Source: Pseudomonas sp. GM79 (GTDB lineage Bacteria > Pseudomonadota > Gammaproteobacteria > Pseudomonadales > Pseudomonadaceae). From it: a stretch of 32,036 nt of DNA. The stretch lies in contig NZ_AKJE01000119.1 of the NCBI RefSeq assembly GCF_000282495.1, positions 1 to 32,036 of the forward strand, written 5' to 3'. Position 1 is the stretch's first letter. Each line of letters begins with the position of its first letter. This document shows positions 7,397-14,627 of the stretch, piece after piece. Below the pieces are notes generated by a model that saw only the letters and a list, made by a program, of their open reading frames with translations, searched no databases and was not told where the DNA came from. The translations under genes were made by a program, and so were the position numbers.

Positions 7397-8094
7397 CCTA
7401 GTCGGCTCAAATCTTTCATACGTTGAAAAATGAGCTTGCCGCGTTCCGGGTTGGCTCTCACGGAGCTTGAGCTTTGAATCGCATAGTCAATGCCATTGAG
7501 TTTGGTCAGGTCCCCGACACCACTGGCAATGAACTGCACTAGCTCAGCATCAGCGCTAAAAACCTCTTCCAATAGCTCCGGCCGACCGTCGATTAAAATG
7601 ACGATATCCTCCACATCCTTGTGATACGGATCTCCTTCGCCACGACCGCTGAAGGCTTCAAGCTTGGTGGCCAGGAAATAGGGTGGCTTGAAAATCTTAA
7701 TGGCTGTCCCGCCTGGTAACACGAACGTCACCGCGTGAGCGAGTCCCTCTACGAACCAGCGGTTGGCATAGCCAAGCACCACCGCATCTGACGGCATCAC
7801 ATCGACAATGATGTCGTTGAACCGGAATCGGCAATTAACCTCATCCTCTCCTGTGATTTTGAAGCCCTTAGCGGCCAAGCGCTGCGTTAACTTCTCCCAG
7901 GCTGGAATGCCCGCAAGTTCAATCACCAAGTCAACGTCATCGGTGAATCGAATATCGTCGAGCACAGCTTCATCTGTGACCAGCATTGCGGTTGTGCACC
8001 CGCCAACAAAGGCCACTTCCGATAAAAACTCATCCCCCAATCCCTGCGCGACGAACTCAATCATCTGGTAGTTGTGGTCAGCATTCGCACTCAT
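7393..8094 (-). CDS. AbiEii-like nucleotidyltransferase, second gene of the cassette
   Basis: This 233-residue protein has the DNA polymerase beta-type nucleotidyltransferase signature. It shows FVGGCTTAML with Gly31-Gly32, the metal dyad TDDVDLV (Asp53 and Asp55), and a third acidic residue in IIVDVMP (Asp98). A downstream block, ATKLEAFSGRGEGDPYHKD, is characteristic of the AbiEii/AbiGii toxin-like group. AbiEii-type proteins act as toxins in phage abortive infection and related enzymes add nucleotides to tRNA or protein targets. Its partner here is not a recognisable AbiEi antitoxin but a different winged-HTH protein. ATGA overlaps join it to the genes on both sides, so the three are one operon. 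The nucleotide and target are not predictable from the sequence. Confidence 0.8.
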   Translation of the reverse strand: MSANADHNYQMIEFVAQGLGDEFLSEVAFVGGCTTAMLVTDEAVLDDIRFTDDVDLVIELAGIPAWEKLTQRLAAKGFKITGEDEVNCRFRFNDIIVDVMPSDAVVLGYANRWFVEGLAHAVTFVLPGGTAIKIFKPPYFLATKLEAFSGRGEGDPYHKDVEDIVILIDGRPELLEEVFSADAELVQFIASGVGDLTKLNGIDYAIQSSSSVRANPERGKLIFQRMKDLSRLG

Positions 8095-8885
8095 AAACCC
8101 ATACCTGCCTTCAGCAAGTTAATGGCTACTTTGCTCTCCCTTGGTCCTCCAACCCTTACCGCATCAACAAGCGCCAGATAGTGATAAAGCGTCCGGTCCT
8201 TCTTCACGGCATCAGGCACAGTCTTGTACAGAGGCTCAATGGCTTGACCTCTCTCACTACCGATCGGATCGGGCCAGACGGGAATCAGATCACCTGCGCT
8301 TTTAAGGTGCCTGGACAGCGCCGGCGCGGCAAAGCCCGTCGGGATGCCACGGACAATTGCACCCAGTTTCACAGGGAAAAAATATTTGAGCGCATGCTCT
8401 GCAATACCCAGCAACGCTCGACGATTGACCTTCGGCAGAGAGGTTTCAAAATCATTGGTCAGAAGTCCCGCTTCGCGGCAACGAGCAATCGAATTTGATA
8501 CCTCACTCTTGCTAACTCCTAGTGAGGATGAAAGGGCTCTGAGTGAATAGCACTCGGCCCAACTGGTAATCGGAGTTTCCGGCGCAGGTTCATCCCACCC
8601 TTCCCAATCTGCCAGCGACTGCATACCCCATTCGGCCGTGTTCGAACCGAATAACCCCCAATCCGGGTACTGCTCCTGCTCTGTAGGGCCGGCAGAAGCA
8701 GCCTCGAATTTTGAATCAGCGAAAGCACCATGCCCTGCTCCAGACACATTCAGGGCGAAACCTACGTTAGGGATCGGTGCACTGCCGATAGCGGGCGTCG
8801 AAACTGGCCCCCCCATTTGGAAGCCCTCTTCCTGGGCGTGGAGACTGACCATTTTGAACAGAAGAAAAATATCTTGACTCTTCAT
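8091..8885 (-). CDS. Winged-HTH regulatory protein, first gene of the cassette
   Basis: The chosen ATG at 8885 gives 264 residues beginning MKSQDIFLLFKMVSL. A longer frame to 8987 exists, but it would read through the operator-like inverted repeat at 8901-8932. A helix-turn-helix segment lies at about 112-142 (YSLRALSSSLGVSKSEVSNS). A conserved C-terminal region follows, with VRGIPTGFAAPALSRHL (178-194), PVWPDPIG and IEPLYKTVPDAVKKD. From memory, this C-terminal pattern belongs to a family of HTH proteins often encoded beside nucleotidyltransferases. Residues about 21-108 are Gly/Ala/Pro/Trp-rich and look like an insert between the first helix and the HTH. Likely role: repressor and/or antitoxin of the operon, autoregulating through the upstream repeat. 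Confidence 0.7.
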   Translation of the reverse strand: MKSQDIFLLFKMVSLHAQEEGFQMGGPVSTPAIGSAPIPNVGFALNVSGAGHGAFADSKFEAASAGPTEQEQYPDWGLFGSNTAEWGMQSLADWEGWDEPAPETPITSWAECYSLRALSSSLGVSKSEVSNSIARCREAGLLTNDFETSLPKVNRRALLGIAEHALKYFFPVKLGAIVRGIPTGFAAPALSRHLKSAGDLIPVWPDPIGSERGQAIEPLYKTVPDAVKKDRTLYHYLALVDAVRVGGPRESKVAINLLKAGMGL

Positions 8886-8900
8886 GACCCCAATCACTCC

Positions 8901-8932
8901 AAGTGTCCACATTCCATAAAACGTGGACACTT
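8901..8932. promoter_or_regulatory. Operator-like inverted repeat upstream of the cassette
   Basis: AAGTGTCCAC (8901-8910) and GTGGACACTT (8923-8932) form a perfect 10-bp inverted repeat with a 12-bp spacer. It lies 16 bp upstream of the winged-HTH start at 8885. Centre-to-centre spacing of about two helical turns fits a dimeric winged-HTH binding site, so it is a plausible autoregulatory operator. The remaining stretch from 8933 to about 9212 shows no gene I can support, and no other repeat. Confidence 0.75.
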
Positions 8933-9212
8933 GTCGCATGCGTAAACTTTCATAGTCAAGGCATTTTTGTAACAGCACTACACCCATGCATCACCCACGC
9001 GCACTATCTGACGCAAAGGCTCTCACGCTAACAAATGCAAAAAAACGAAGATGTAGGACGTGGCGTAGGAGACTTCCCAAAGTTGTAACAGACTCTGAAA
9101 CGATTGAGCCATTCGAATGCCGCCACGCTCAAGTCCATGCAATCATCCCCCATCGCATGCACTCCACGGACAGCACCATGAACCTCGCCCCAACTTCCCC
9201 GACGACCACGCC

Positions 9213-9542
9213 ATGCACCTGCTCATGCAGCTGCTGCACGAAGAACTCGGCCTGCCCGAACGCAAAATCATCAGCCTCACCACCTCGATCAATTTTGACC
9301 TGGGCTGTGACGGCGTGGATGCGCGGCAGCTGATGGAAGCGCTGGAGGAGCAGTTCGGGATCGACTTCGTGGATTACGACGCGTATCGATACTTTCAGCC
9401 GGAAGGGTTTGATGTGTTTCTCAAGCGTCGGGCGAAGGGGCGTGGTGACAAGGTGCCGCTGACTATTGGCATGCTCTACCGAGCGATCAAGGCGCAACGG
9501 TGGGACACTGAGAAGTTGGAAGGCATCTGCTCGAACGCGTAA
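9213..9542 (+). CDS. DUF1493-like (acyl-carrier-protein-like) protein
   Basis: Reading from the ATG at 9213 gives 109 residues starting MHLLMQLLHEELGLPERK. An in-frame ATG at 9117 would add 32 Pro/His-rich residues that do not look coding, and neither start has a clear ribosome site. The segment SINFDLGCDGVDARQLMEAL, followed by EEQFGIDF, has the layout of an acyl carrier protein (DLG-DS-D--EL---LE--FGI) but with Gly where the phosphopantetheine-carrying Ser should be. It therefore probably does not carry acyl groups, as expected for DUF1493. The YRYFQPEGFD segment is another family feature. It converges with pckA. Function is unknown. Confidence 0.65.
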   Translation: MHLLMQLLHEELGLPERKIISLTTSINFDLGCDGVDARQLMEALEEQFGIDFVDYDAYRYFQPEGFDVFLKRRAKGRGDKVPLTIGMLYRAIKAQRWDTEKLEGICSNA

Positions 9543-9546
9543 GTGG

Positions 9547-9587
9547 CATTATTCTGGCTGTTTAAGGCTTTTTCAGCTGGAATAATG
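9547..9587. other. Imperfect stem-loop downstream of the DUF1493-like gene
   Basis: CATTATTCTGGCTG (9547-9560) pairs with CAGCTGGAATAATG (9574-9587) with two mismatches around a 13-base loop. It begins 5 bases after the stop codon and may protect the 3' end of the transcript. The true terminator is further right at 9623-9653. Confidence 0.5.
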
Positions 9588-9622
9588 GCAGTTGTATTTC
9601 TGATGGTCCGAATCGCGCCCAC

Positions 9623-9653
9623 AAAAAAGCCGCCCTCAAAGGGCGGCTTTTTC
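9623..9653. terminator. Bidirectional intrinsic terminator between DUF1493-like gene and pckA
   Basis: The stem 9628-9635 with 9641-9648 (AGCCGCCC/GGGCGGCT, 5-base loop) has an A-run on the left and a T-run on the right. It serves two genes that converge here. Confidence 0.9.
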
Positions 9654-9671
9654 ATTCGCTAAATCCAAGCC

Positions 9672-11213
9672 TTACAACTTCGGCCCAGCAGCCTTGATCG
9701 CGTCGCTCACATCGAACTTCTTGAAGTTCTCAACAAACAACCCAGCCAGTGCTTTAGCGGCTTCATCGTAAGCAGCCTTGTCAGCCCAGGTGTTACGTGG
9801 GTTCAACAGGCCAGTCTCAACGCCCGGTACGGCCAGTGGCACGTCCAGGTTGATAGTGTCGAGGTGTTCGGTTTCAGCACCGATCAACGCGCCGCTCTGG
9901 ATCGCTGCAATCACACCACGAGTGGTCGGGATGTTGAAGCGTTTGCCGACGCCGTAGCCGCCGCCGGTCCAGCCGGTGTTGACCAGGTAGACCTTGGAGC
10001 CGAAGCCGCGGATGCGCTTGATCAGCAGCTCTGCGTATTCGCCGGCCGGGCGCGGGAAGAACGGTGCGCCGAAGCAGGTGGAGAAGGTCGACTTGATGCC
10101 GCTGCCGGAACCCATTTCGGTCGAGCCCACCAGTGCGGTGTAGCCGGACAGGAAGTGGTAGGCCGCTTGTTCTTCGCTGAGGATCGACACTGGCGGCAGG
10201 ACGCCGGTCAGGTCGCAGGTCAGGAAGATCACAGCGTTTGGCTCGCCACCGAGGTTCTTCTCGGAACGCTTCTCGACGTGCTCCAGCGGGTAGGCTGCGC
10301 GGCTGTTCTGGGTCAGGCTGCCGTCGGCGTAGTCAGCCTTCTTGGCGTCGTCCAGCACAACGTTTTCCAGGACTGCGCCGTGCTTGATGGCTTTCCAGAT
10401 GACCGGCTCGTTCTTCTCGGACAGGTCGATGCACTTGGCATAGCAACCGCCTTCGATGTTGAACACCACGCCCTCGCCCCAGCCGTGTTCGTCGTCACCG
10501 ATCAGGTAACGGCTTTCGTCGGCGGACAGGGTGGTCTTGCCGGTGCCGGACAGACCGAAGAACAGGGTCACGTCGCCTTCTTCACCGATGTTGGCAGCGC
10601 AGTGCATTGGCAGCACGTCAGCGGCCGGCAGCAGGAAGTTCTGCACCGAGAACATGGCTTTCTTCATTTCACCGGCGTAGCGCATGCCGGCGATCAGCAC
10701 TTTCTTCTGGGCGAAGTTGAGGATCACGCAGCCATCGGAGTTGGTGCCGTCACGCTCTGGCACGCACTCGAAGTTGGCGACGTTGAGGACTTGCCACTCT
10801 TCACGACCAGCCGGGTTGTACTGGGCCGGGTTGATGAACAGGCAACGACCGAACAGGTTCTGCCAGGCAGTCTGGGTGGTCATCTTCACGGCCAGGTAGT
10901 GCTCTTCGGCAGCACCTACGTGCACGTGGGAAACGAAATGCTCTTGCGCGTTGTTGAAGGCCTCGACGCGAGCCCACAGGGCATCGAATTTGTCGGCCGG
11001 GAACTTGCGGTTGATCGGGCCCCAGGCGATGGCGTCCTGGGTGGTCGGCTCTTCAACGATGAAACGATCGACTGGCGAACGGCCGGTACGGTGACCGGTG
11101 CGAACAACCAGCGCGCCGGTATCGGCAAGCTCGCCTTCACCGCGCTTCAGGGCTTCTTTAACCAGATCATCAACACTCAGATCGGTGTACACGGCGTTAT
11201 TGGCTTGCGTCAT
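9672..11213 (-). CDS. pckA: Phosphoenolpyruvate carboxykinase (ATP)
   Basis: This 513-residue protein matches the ATP-dependent PEPCK family in length and motifs. They are RTGRSPVDRF near residue 42, the PEPCK-specific CAANIGEEGDVTLFFGLSGT region, the kinase-1a P-loop GLSGTGKTTLS, and IGDDEHGW with its metal-binding acidic residues. Further motifs are the substrate segment RAAYPLEH and, near the C-terminus, NTGWTGGGYGVGKR. The enzyme converts oxaloacetate plus ATP to phosphoenolpyruvate and CO2, the first committed step of gluconeogenesis, in the cytoplasm. The 179-bp upstream gap has a CATAAT -10-like sequence (complement of 11300-11305) but no good -35, and an inverted GTAGTAG/CTACTAC pair near 11263-11281. 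hslO lies upstream on the same strand, probably separately transcribed. Confidence 0.97.
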   Translation of the reverse strand: MTQANNAVYTDLSVDDLVKEALKRGEGELADTGALVVRTGHRTGRSPVDRFIVEEPTTQDAIAWGPINRKFPADKFDALWARVEAFNNAQEHFVSHVHVGAAEEHYLAVKMTTQTAWQNLFGRCLFINPAQYNPAGREEWQVLNVANFECVPERDGTNSDGCVILNFAQKKVLIAGMRYAGEMKKAMFSVQNFLLPAADVLPMHCAANIGEEGDVTLFFGLSGTGKTTLSADESRYLIGDDEHGWGEGVVFNIEGGCYAKCIDLSEKNEPVIWKAIKHGAVLENVVLDDAKKADYADGSLTQNSRAAYPLEHVEKRSEKNLGGEPNAVIFLTCDLTGVLPPVSILSEEQAAYHFLSGYTALVGSTEMGSGSGIKSTFSTCFGAPFFPRPAGEYAELLIKRIRGFGSKVYLVNTGWTGGGYGVGKRFNIPTTRGVIAAIQSGALIGAETEHLDTINLDVPLAVPGVETGLLNPRNTWADKAAYDEAAKALAGLFVENFKKFDVSDAIKAAGPKL

Positions 11214-11392
11214 GAGGTTCCCCGTCGGCCAGTGGCCGAGTGCTCCAAACGTTTTGTAGTAGAAAGTCGTGCACTACTACCGCGAAAAAAGTGGGCCGGA
11301 TTATGCCAGAAAAGCCCAAAAAGTGTAGGGCCCTCCCGTCAGAACGGCGTTATTCCGGCGTTAAGCAGTGAATTTACCTGCACTGAAACGTT

Positions 11393-12295
11393 TTAGTGAC
11401 GGGTATCTGACGGCGTATCGACCCCTGCACCCGCAAACAATTGGGTGATATCGGCTGCGTCGAACAGGTAACGTTCATTGCAAAACTGACAATCGATCTC
11501 GATGCGGCCGCCATGTTCGACGACCAGCTTCTGAGCATCTTCCAGACCCAAACTGACCAGCGCATTGCCCGAGCGTTCCCGGGAGCAACTGCAATGGAAG
11601 CGTAGTTTCTGCACATCGAACAGGCGTACCTGTTCTTCATGATAGAGGCGATGGAGCACGGTTTCGTTGTCCAGGCTCAGCAACTCATCGGCGGTCAGCG
11701 TGCCGCCCAGCGTGGTGATGTGTTGCCAGCTGGCGGCGCGTTCTTCTTCGTCTTTCAGCCGGTCGGCAGGCAATTGCTGCAGCAACAGGCCACGGGCACG
11801 ACGGCCATCGGCGTAGAGCCAGAAGCGGGTATTGGTCTGTTGGGACATGACGAAGTAATTGGTGAAGCACTCCGACAGGGTCGCGCCGTCGAGGTCGACG
11901 ATGCCCTGATAGCGCTGGCCCTGAGTCGGGTCGACAGTCAGCGCCAATACGCCATTGGGCATCAGGTCGGCGAGGGTCGCGTCGGGGGCGATCTGGTCGG
12001 CTTCGTAACGAGCCAGGCCACGGATTTCGCGCTCGCTGGAGCACTCGATCATCAGCAACGGCACCGGGCCTTCGGAACGGGCCTGAAGAATCAGCAAGCC
12101 ATCGAACTTCAAGGTGCCAACCAGCAACGCTGCCGCTGCCATCAGCTCGCCCAGCAATTGCGCGACCGGTTCCGGATAGGCGTGTTTGGCGAGGACTTCG
12201 GCATAGCTACGCTCCAACCCAACCAGCTCGCCGCGGGTGTCGCTGTCATCGAAGATGAAGCGTTGGGTGTAGTCGTTATCCGATAGATTGGTCAT
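11393..12295 (-). CDS. hslO: Redox-regulated chaperone Hsp33
   Basis: The ATG at 12295 gives 300 residues starting MTNLSDNDYTQRF, the usual Hsp33 length. A longer frame to 12322 adds nine residues without support. The C-terminal redox switch has the expected four cysteines, CSC (in HCSCSRERSGNAL) and CQFC about 30 residues later, which bind zinc when reduced. Under oxidative stress these form disulfides, the protein dimerises and holds unfolding proteins in the cytoplasm. hslR (Hsp15) lies upstream on the same strand across a 225-bp gap in which I see nothing definite. The pairing matches the heat-shock hslR-hslO neighbourhood known from other gammaproteobacteria. Confidence 0.96.
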   Translation of the reverse strand: MTNLSDNDYTQRFIFDDSDTRGELVGLERSYAEVLAKHAYPEPVAQLLGELMAAAALLVGTLKFDGLLILQARSEGPVPLLMIECSSEREIRGLARYEADQIAPDATLADLMPNGVLALTVDPTQGQRYQGIVDLDGATLSECFTNYFVMSQQTNTRFWLYADGRRARGLLLQQLPADRLKDEEERAASWQHITTLGGTLTADELLSLDNETVLHRLYHEEQVRLFDVQKLRFHCSCSRERSGNALVSLGLEDAQKLVVEHGGRIEIDCQFCNERYLFDAADITQLFAGAGVDTPSDTRH

Positions 12296-12520
12296 AGGTC
12301 TGGGTATCTGAAAGGGTGACAAAAAATGAAAATCGCGTCATTTCCGCATTTTTGGGCGGGAAAAGTTCAGCCGTAAGGGCATTTTATGAACAATCCGGGG
12401 TTGTTCCAAGCAAGGTCAAACCTCGGTTTTCGACGAACGGTATTTTCATTTTGCCGCTGTCGAGTACACCCATATGGCTGCACAGGTGCGCGATTGCAAG
12501 TCTGCGCCCGACGGTGATCA

Positions 12521-12928
12521 CTACTCGTCGTTGCTGTTACCGCGAAACTTGAACAGATCCCGGCGCTGCTTCTTGCTTGGTTTGCCATCGGTGCTCACGC
12601 CCAACGCCCCGGCCTTGCGCATGGCCGCAGCCGCTTCACGTTTGGCGATGCTGGCTTCGGTTTCGGCATACAGCGCCTGAGCCTCCGGCGCGCCACGACG
12701 CACGATTGACAGCGCCTGGACCACCACCGTGCGCTCCTCGAAGCCGGTGCGAATCTGAAACTCATCGCCGACTCTCGGCTCCTTACCTGGCTTGCAGCGC
12801 TCGCCCCGACAATGCACCTTGCCGCTTTCAATCGCGGCCTTGGCCAAGGCACGTGTTTTATAAAAACGCGCGGCCCACAACCATTTATCGAGACGGACCT
12901 TGTCGTCCTCTTCGCTTTTTTGTGCCAT
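12521..12928 (-). CDS. hslR: Ribosome-associated heat shock protein Hsp15
   Basis: This 135-residue protein has an S4 RNA-binding domain at the N-terminus (VRLDKWLWAARFYKTRALAK, from residue 11) and a Lys/Arg-rich C-terminal tail (KPSKKQRRDLFKFRG). Both are characteristic of Hsp15. Hsp15 binds free 50S subunits that still carry a nascent chain and helps recycle them after heat stress. A GAGGT Shine-Dalgarno precedes the ATG. It is divergent from the rim operon and upstream of hslO. Confidence 0.93.
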   Translation of the reverse strand: MAQKSEEDDKVRLDKWLWAARFYKTRALAKAAIESGKVHCRGERCKPGKEPRVGDEFQIRTGFEERTVVVQALSIVRRGAPEAQALYAETEASIAKREAAAAMRKAGALGVSTDGKPSKKQRRDLFKFRGNSNDE

Positions 12929-13035
12929 TGGATGACCTCATTCTGAAATATCGATGAACTGTACTACCGTTTCTGTCGTGCCATGAATCACCACGCTGTG
13001 GATTAGAATGCAGGCATTCCCCCGCACATTGAGGG

Positions 13036-13146
13036 ATGGAAATTCGGGCAGTAGATATCTGTCGCCTTTTACCCATTATTCTGCGTGAATACCGCGAATT
13101 CGGCCGCACGCGGTCTGAGCGGTTTTTGCCGGTTGAGCACTTTTGA
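13036..13146 (+). CDS. Small ORF leading the rim operon (candidate rimA)
   Basis: ATG at 13036 opens 36 codons ending at TGA 13144-13146 (MEIRAVDICRLLPIILREYR, then 16 more residues ending FLPVEHF). GAGGG lies directly before the ATG. The stop overlaps the TTG start of the next gene as TTGA, the same type of 4-bp coupling seen between rimB and rimK, which argues that it is translated. P. fluorescens SBW25 is known to have a three-gene rimABK operon in which RimA is a small protein, so this could be rimA, but I cannot confirm identity by sequence. A TAGAAT -10-like element lies at 13004-13009. Confidence 0.6.
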   Translation: MEIRAVDICRLLPIILREYREFGRTRSERFLPVEHF

Positions 13147-13622
13147 AGACATTTGACCATTTGACCGTTATCGGTCTGCGCGAGTGGGTGGCGCTCCCGG
13201 ATTTGGGAGTCGCTGGCCTTCGGGCAAAAATCGACACCGGCGCCAGCACCTCCAGCCTGCATGCCACCGACATCGAGCCGTTCGAGCGCGACGGTGAACA
13301 GTGGGTGCGCTTCACTGCGCACCTGGGCACGGTGGTGCAACTGCGGCACCGGCGCTGCGAAGCCCCGCTGGTAACGAGGAAAACCATTAAAAGCTCCAAC
13401 GGCCATGCGCAGATGCGCTATGTGGTCAGCACCACCCTGGCCCTCGGTGATCGGGTCTGGCGGGTCGAGTTCACCCTTGCCTGCCGCAAGTCCATGCGTT
13501 ATCGCCTGTTACTCGGTTCCAAAGCCCTGATCGACGGCCAGTTGGTGGTCAATCCGGGCATCAAATATGTACAAGACAAGCCGGTGTTCCCGGTATCTAC
13601 CTTCTCCACAGGTGTTGCATGA
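13143..13622 (+). CDS. rimB: Retropepsin-like 'ATP-dependent zinc protease' family protein (RimB)
   Basis: This 159-residue protein starts with TTG at 13143, overlapping the stop of the upstream small ORF. Near the N-terminus it has KIDTGASTSSLHA with Asp31-Thr-Gly, the aspartic-protease-like DTGA motif of the retropepsin-like family that usually accompanies RimK. In P. fluorescens RimB is reported to act with RimA and RimK in controlling glutamate-tail modification of ribosomal protein S6. The stop overlaps the rimK start as ATGA, so the genes are coupled. The function assigned follows the published operon, not any extra evidence in this window. Confidence 0.88.
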   Translation: MKTFDHLTVIGLREWVALPDLGVAGLRAKIDTGASTSSLHATDIEPFERDGEQWVRFTAHLGTVVQLRHRRCEAPLVTRKTIKSSNGHAQMRYVVSTTLALGDRVWRVEFTLACRKSMRYRLLLGSKALIDGQLVVNPGIKYVQDKPVFPVSTFSTGVA

Positions 13623-14524
13623 AGATCGCTGTGCTGTCGCGGAACCCGCGTCTGTATTCCACCCGTCGTCTGGTCGAAGCCGGTATAGAGCGTGGCCATG
13701 AAATGGTGGTGATCGACACCCTGCGCGCCTACATGAACATTGCCAGCCACAAGCCGCAGATCCACTACCGTGGCAAACCGCTGGAGGGTTTCGATGCAGT
13801 GATCCCGCGGATCGGTGCATCGGTGACGTTTTACGGCTGCGCGGTGCTGCGCCAATTCGAAATGATGGGGGTGTTTCCGCTCAACGAATCGGTAGCCATT
13901 GCCCGTTCGCGAGACAAACTGCGGTCGCTGCAATTGCTGTCGCGCCGGGGGATCGGTTTGCCAGTCACCGGTTTTGCCCACTCTCCGGATGACATTCCCG
14001 ACTTGATCGAGATGGTCAACGGCGCGCCGCTGGTGATCAAGGTGCTGGAAGGCACTCAGGGCATCGGTGTGGTGCTGTGTGAAACAGCCACGGCAGCGGA
14101 ATCGGTGATTGAGGCCTTCATGGGCCTGAAGCAAAACATCATGGTTCAGGAATACATCAAGGAAGCCGGCGGAGCGGACATTCGTTGTTTCGTGGTTGGC
14201 GACAAGGTGATCGCGGCGATGAAGCGCCAAGCCAAGCCGGGGGAGTTTCGCTCCAACCTGCATCGCGGTGGCAGTGCGAGCCTGATCAAGATCACACCGG
14301 AAGAAAGAATGACTGCGTTGCGAGCGGCGAAGGTCATGGGGTTGGCGGTGGCGGGGGTGGATATCCTGCGCTCCAATCATGGCCCGCTGGTGATGGAAGT
14401 GAACTCGTCGCCGGGGCTTGAAGGGATTGAAACCACTACCGGGAAGAATGTGGCGGGGATCATCATTGAGCATCTGGAGAAGAATGGCGGGCCGAATATG
14501 ACTCGGACCAAAGGGAAGGGTTGA
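13619..14524 (+). CDS. rimK: Ribosomal protein S6 glutamate ligase RimK
   Basis: This 301-residue ATP-grasp ligase has N-terminal SRNPRLYSTRRLVEAG, the nucleotide-binding segment VIKVLEGTQGIGVVL, the DIRCFVVGDKVIAAMKR core, and the metal-binding EVNSSPGLEGIE near the end. RimK adds glutamate residues to the C-terminus of ribosomal protein S6, altering ribosome composition; in P. fluorescens it affects motility and plant colonisation. The length matches E. coli RimK (300). It is the last gene of the operon and is followed by a long hairpin at 14531-14620. Confidence 0.96.
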   Translation: MKIAVLSRNPRLYSTRRLVEAGIERGHEMVVIDTLRAYMNIASHKPQIHYRGKPLEGFDAVIPRIGASVTFYGCAVLRQFEMMGVFPLNESVAIARSRDKLRSLQLLSRRGIGLPVTGFAHSPDDIPDLIEMVNGAPLVIKVLEGTQGIGVVLCETATAAESVIEAFMGLKQNIMVQEYIKEAGGADIRCFVVGDKVIAAMKRQAKPGEFRSNLHRGGSASLIKITPEERMTALRAAKVMGLAVAGVDILRSNHGPLVMEVNSSPGLEGIETTTGKNVAGIIIEHLEKNGGPNMTRTKGKG

Positions 14525-14530
14525 GTCTGA

Positions 14531-14620
14531 AAAGATCGCAGCCTCGCTTCGCTCGACAGCTCCTACAGGAAAATACGATCCCCCTTAGGAGCAGTCGAGC
14601 GAAGCGAGGCTGCGATCTTT
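14531..14620. repeat. Long inverted repeat (REP-type), rimK-envZ convergence
   Basis: AAAGATCGCAGCCTCGCTTC and onward (14531-14566) is almost exactly complementary to 14588-14620, with a few-base bulge, around a loop of about 20 bases. The sequence GATCGCAGCCTCGCTTCGCT belongs to a second REP-type repeat common in Pseudomonas. It ends in A- and T-runs and lies between two converging genes, so it probably also terminates transcription. Confidence 0.8.
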
Positions 14621-14627
14621 AAAGTCG

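Noticed and set aside
9864..11396. 510-codon frame antisense to pckA
   Set aside because: pckA is unmistakable on the other strand, and the antisense product shows no domain or ribosome site.
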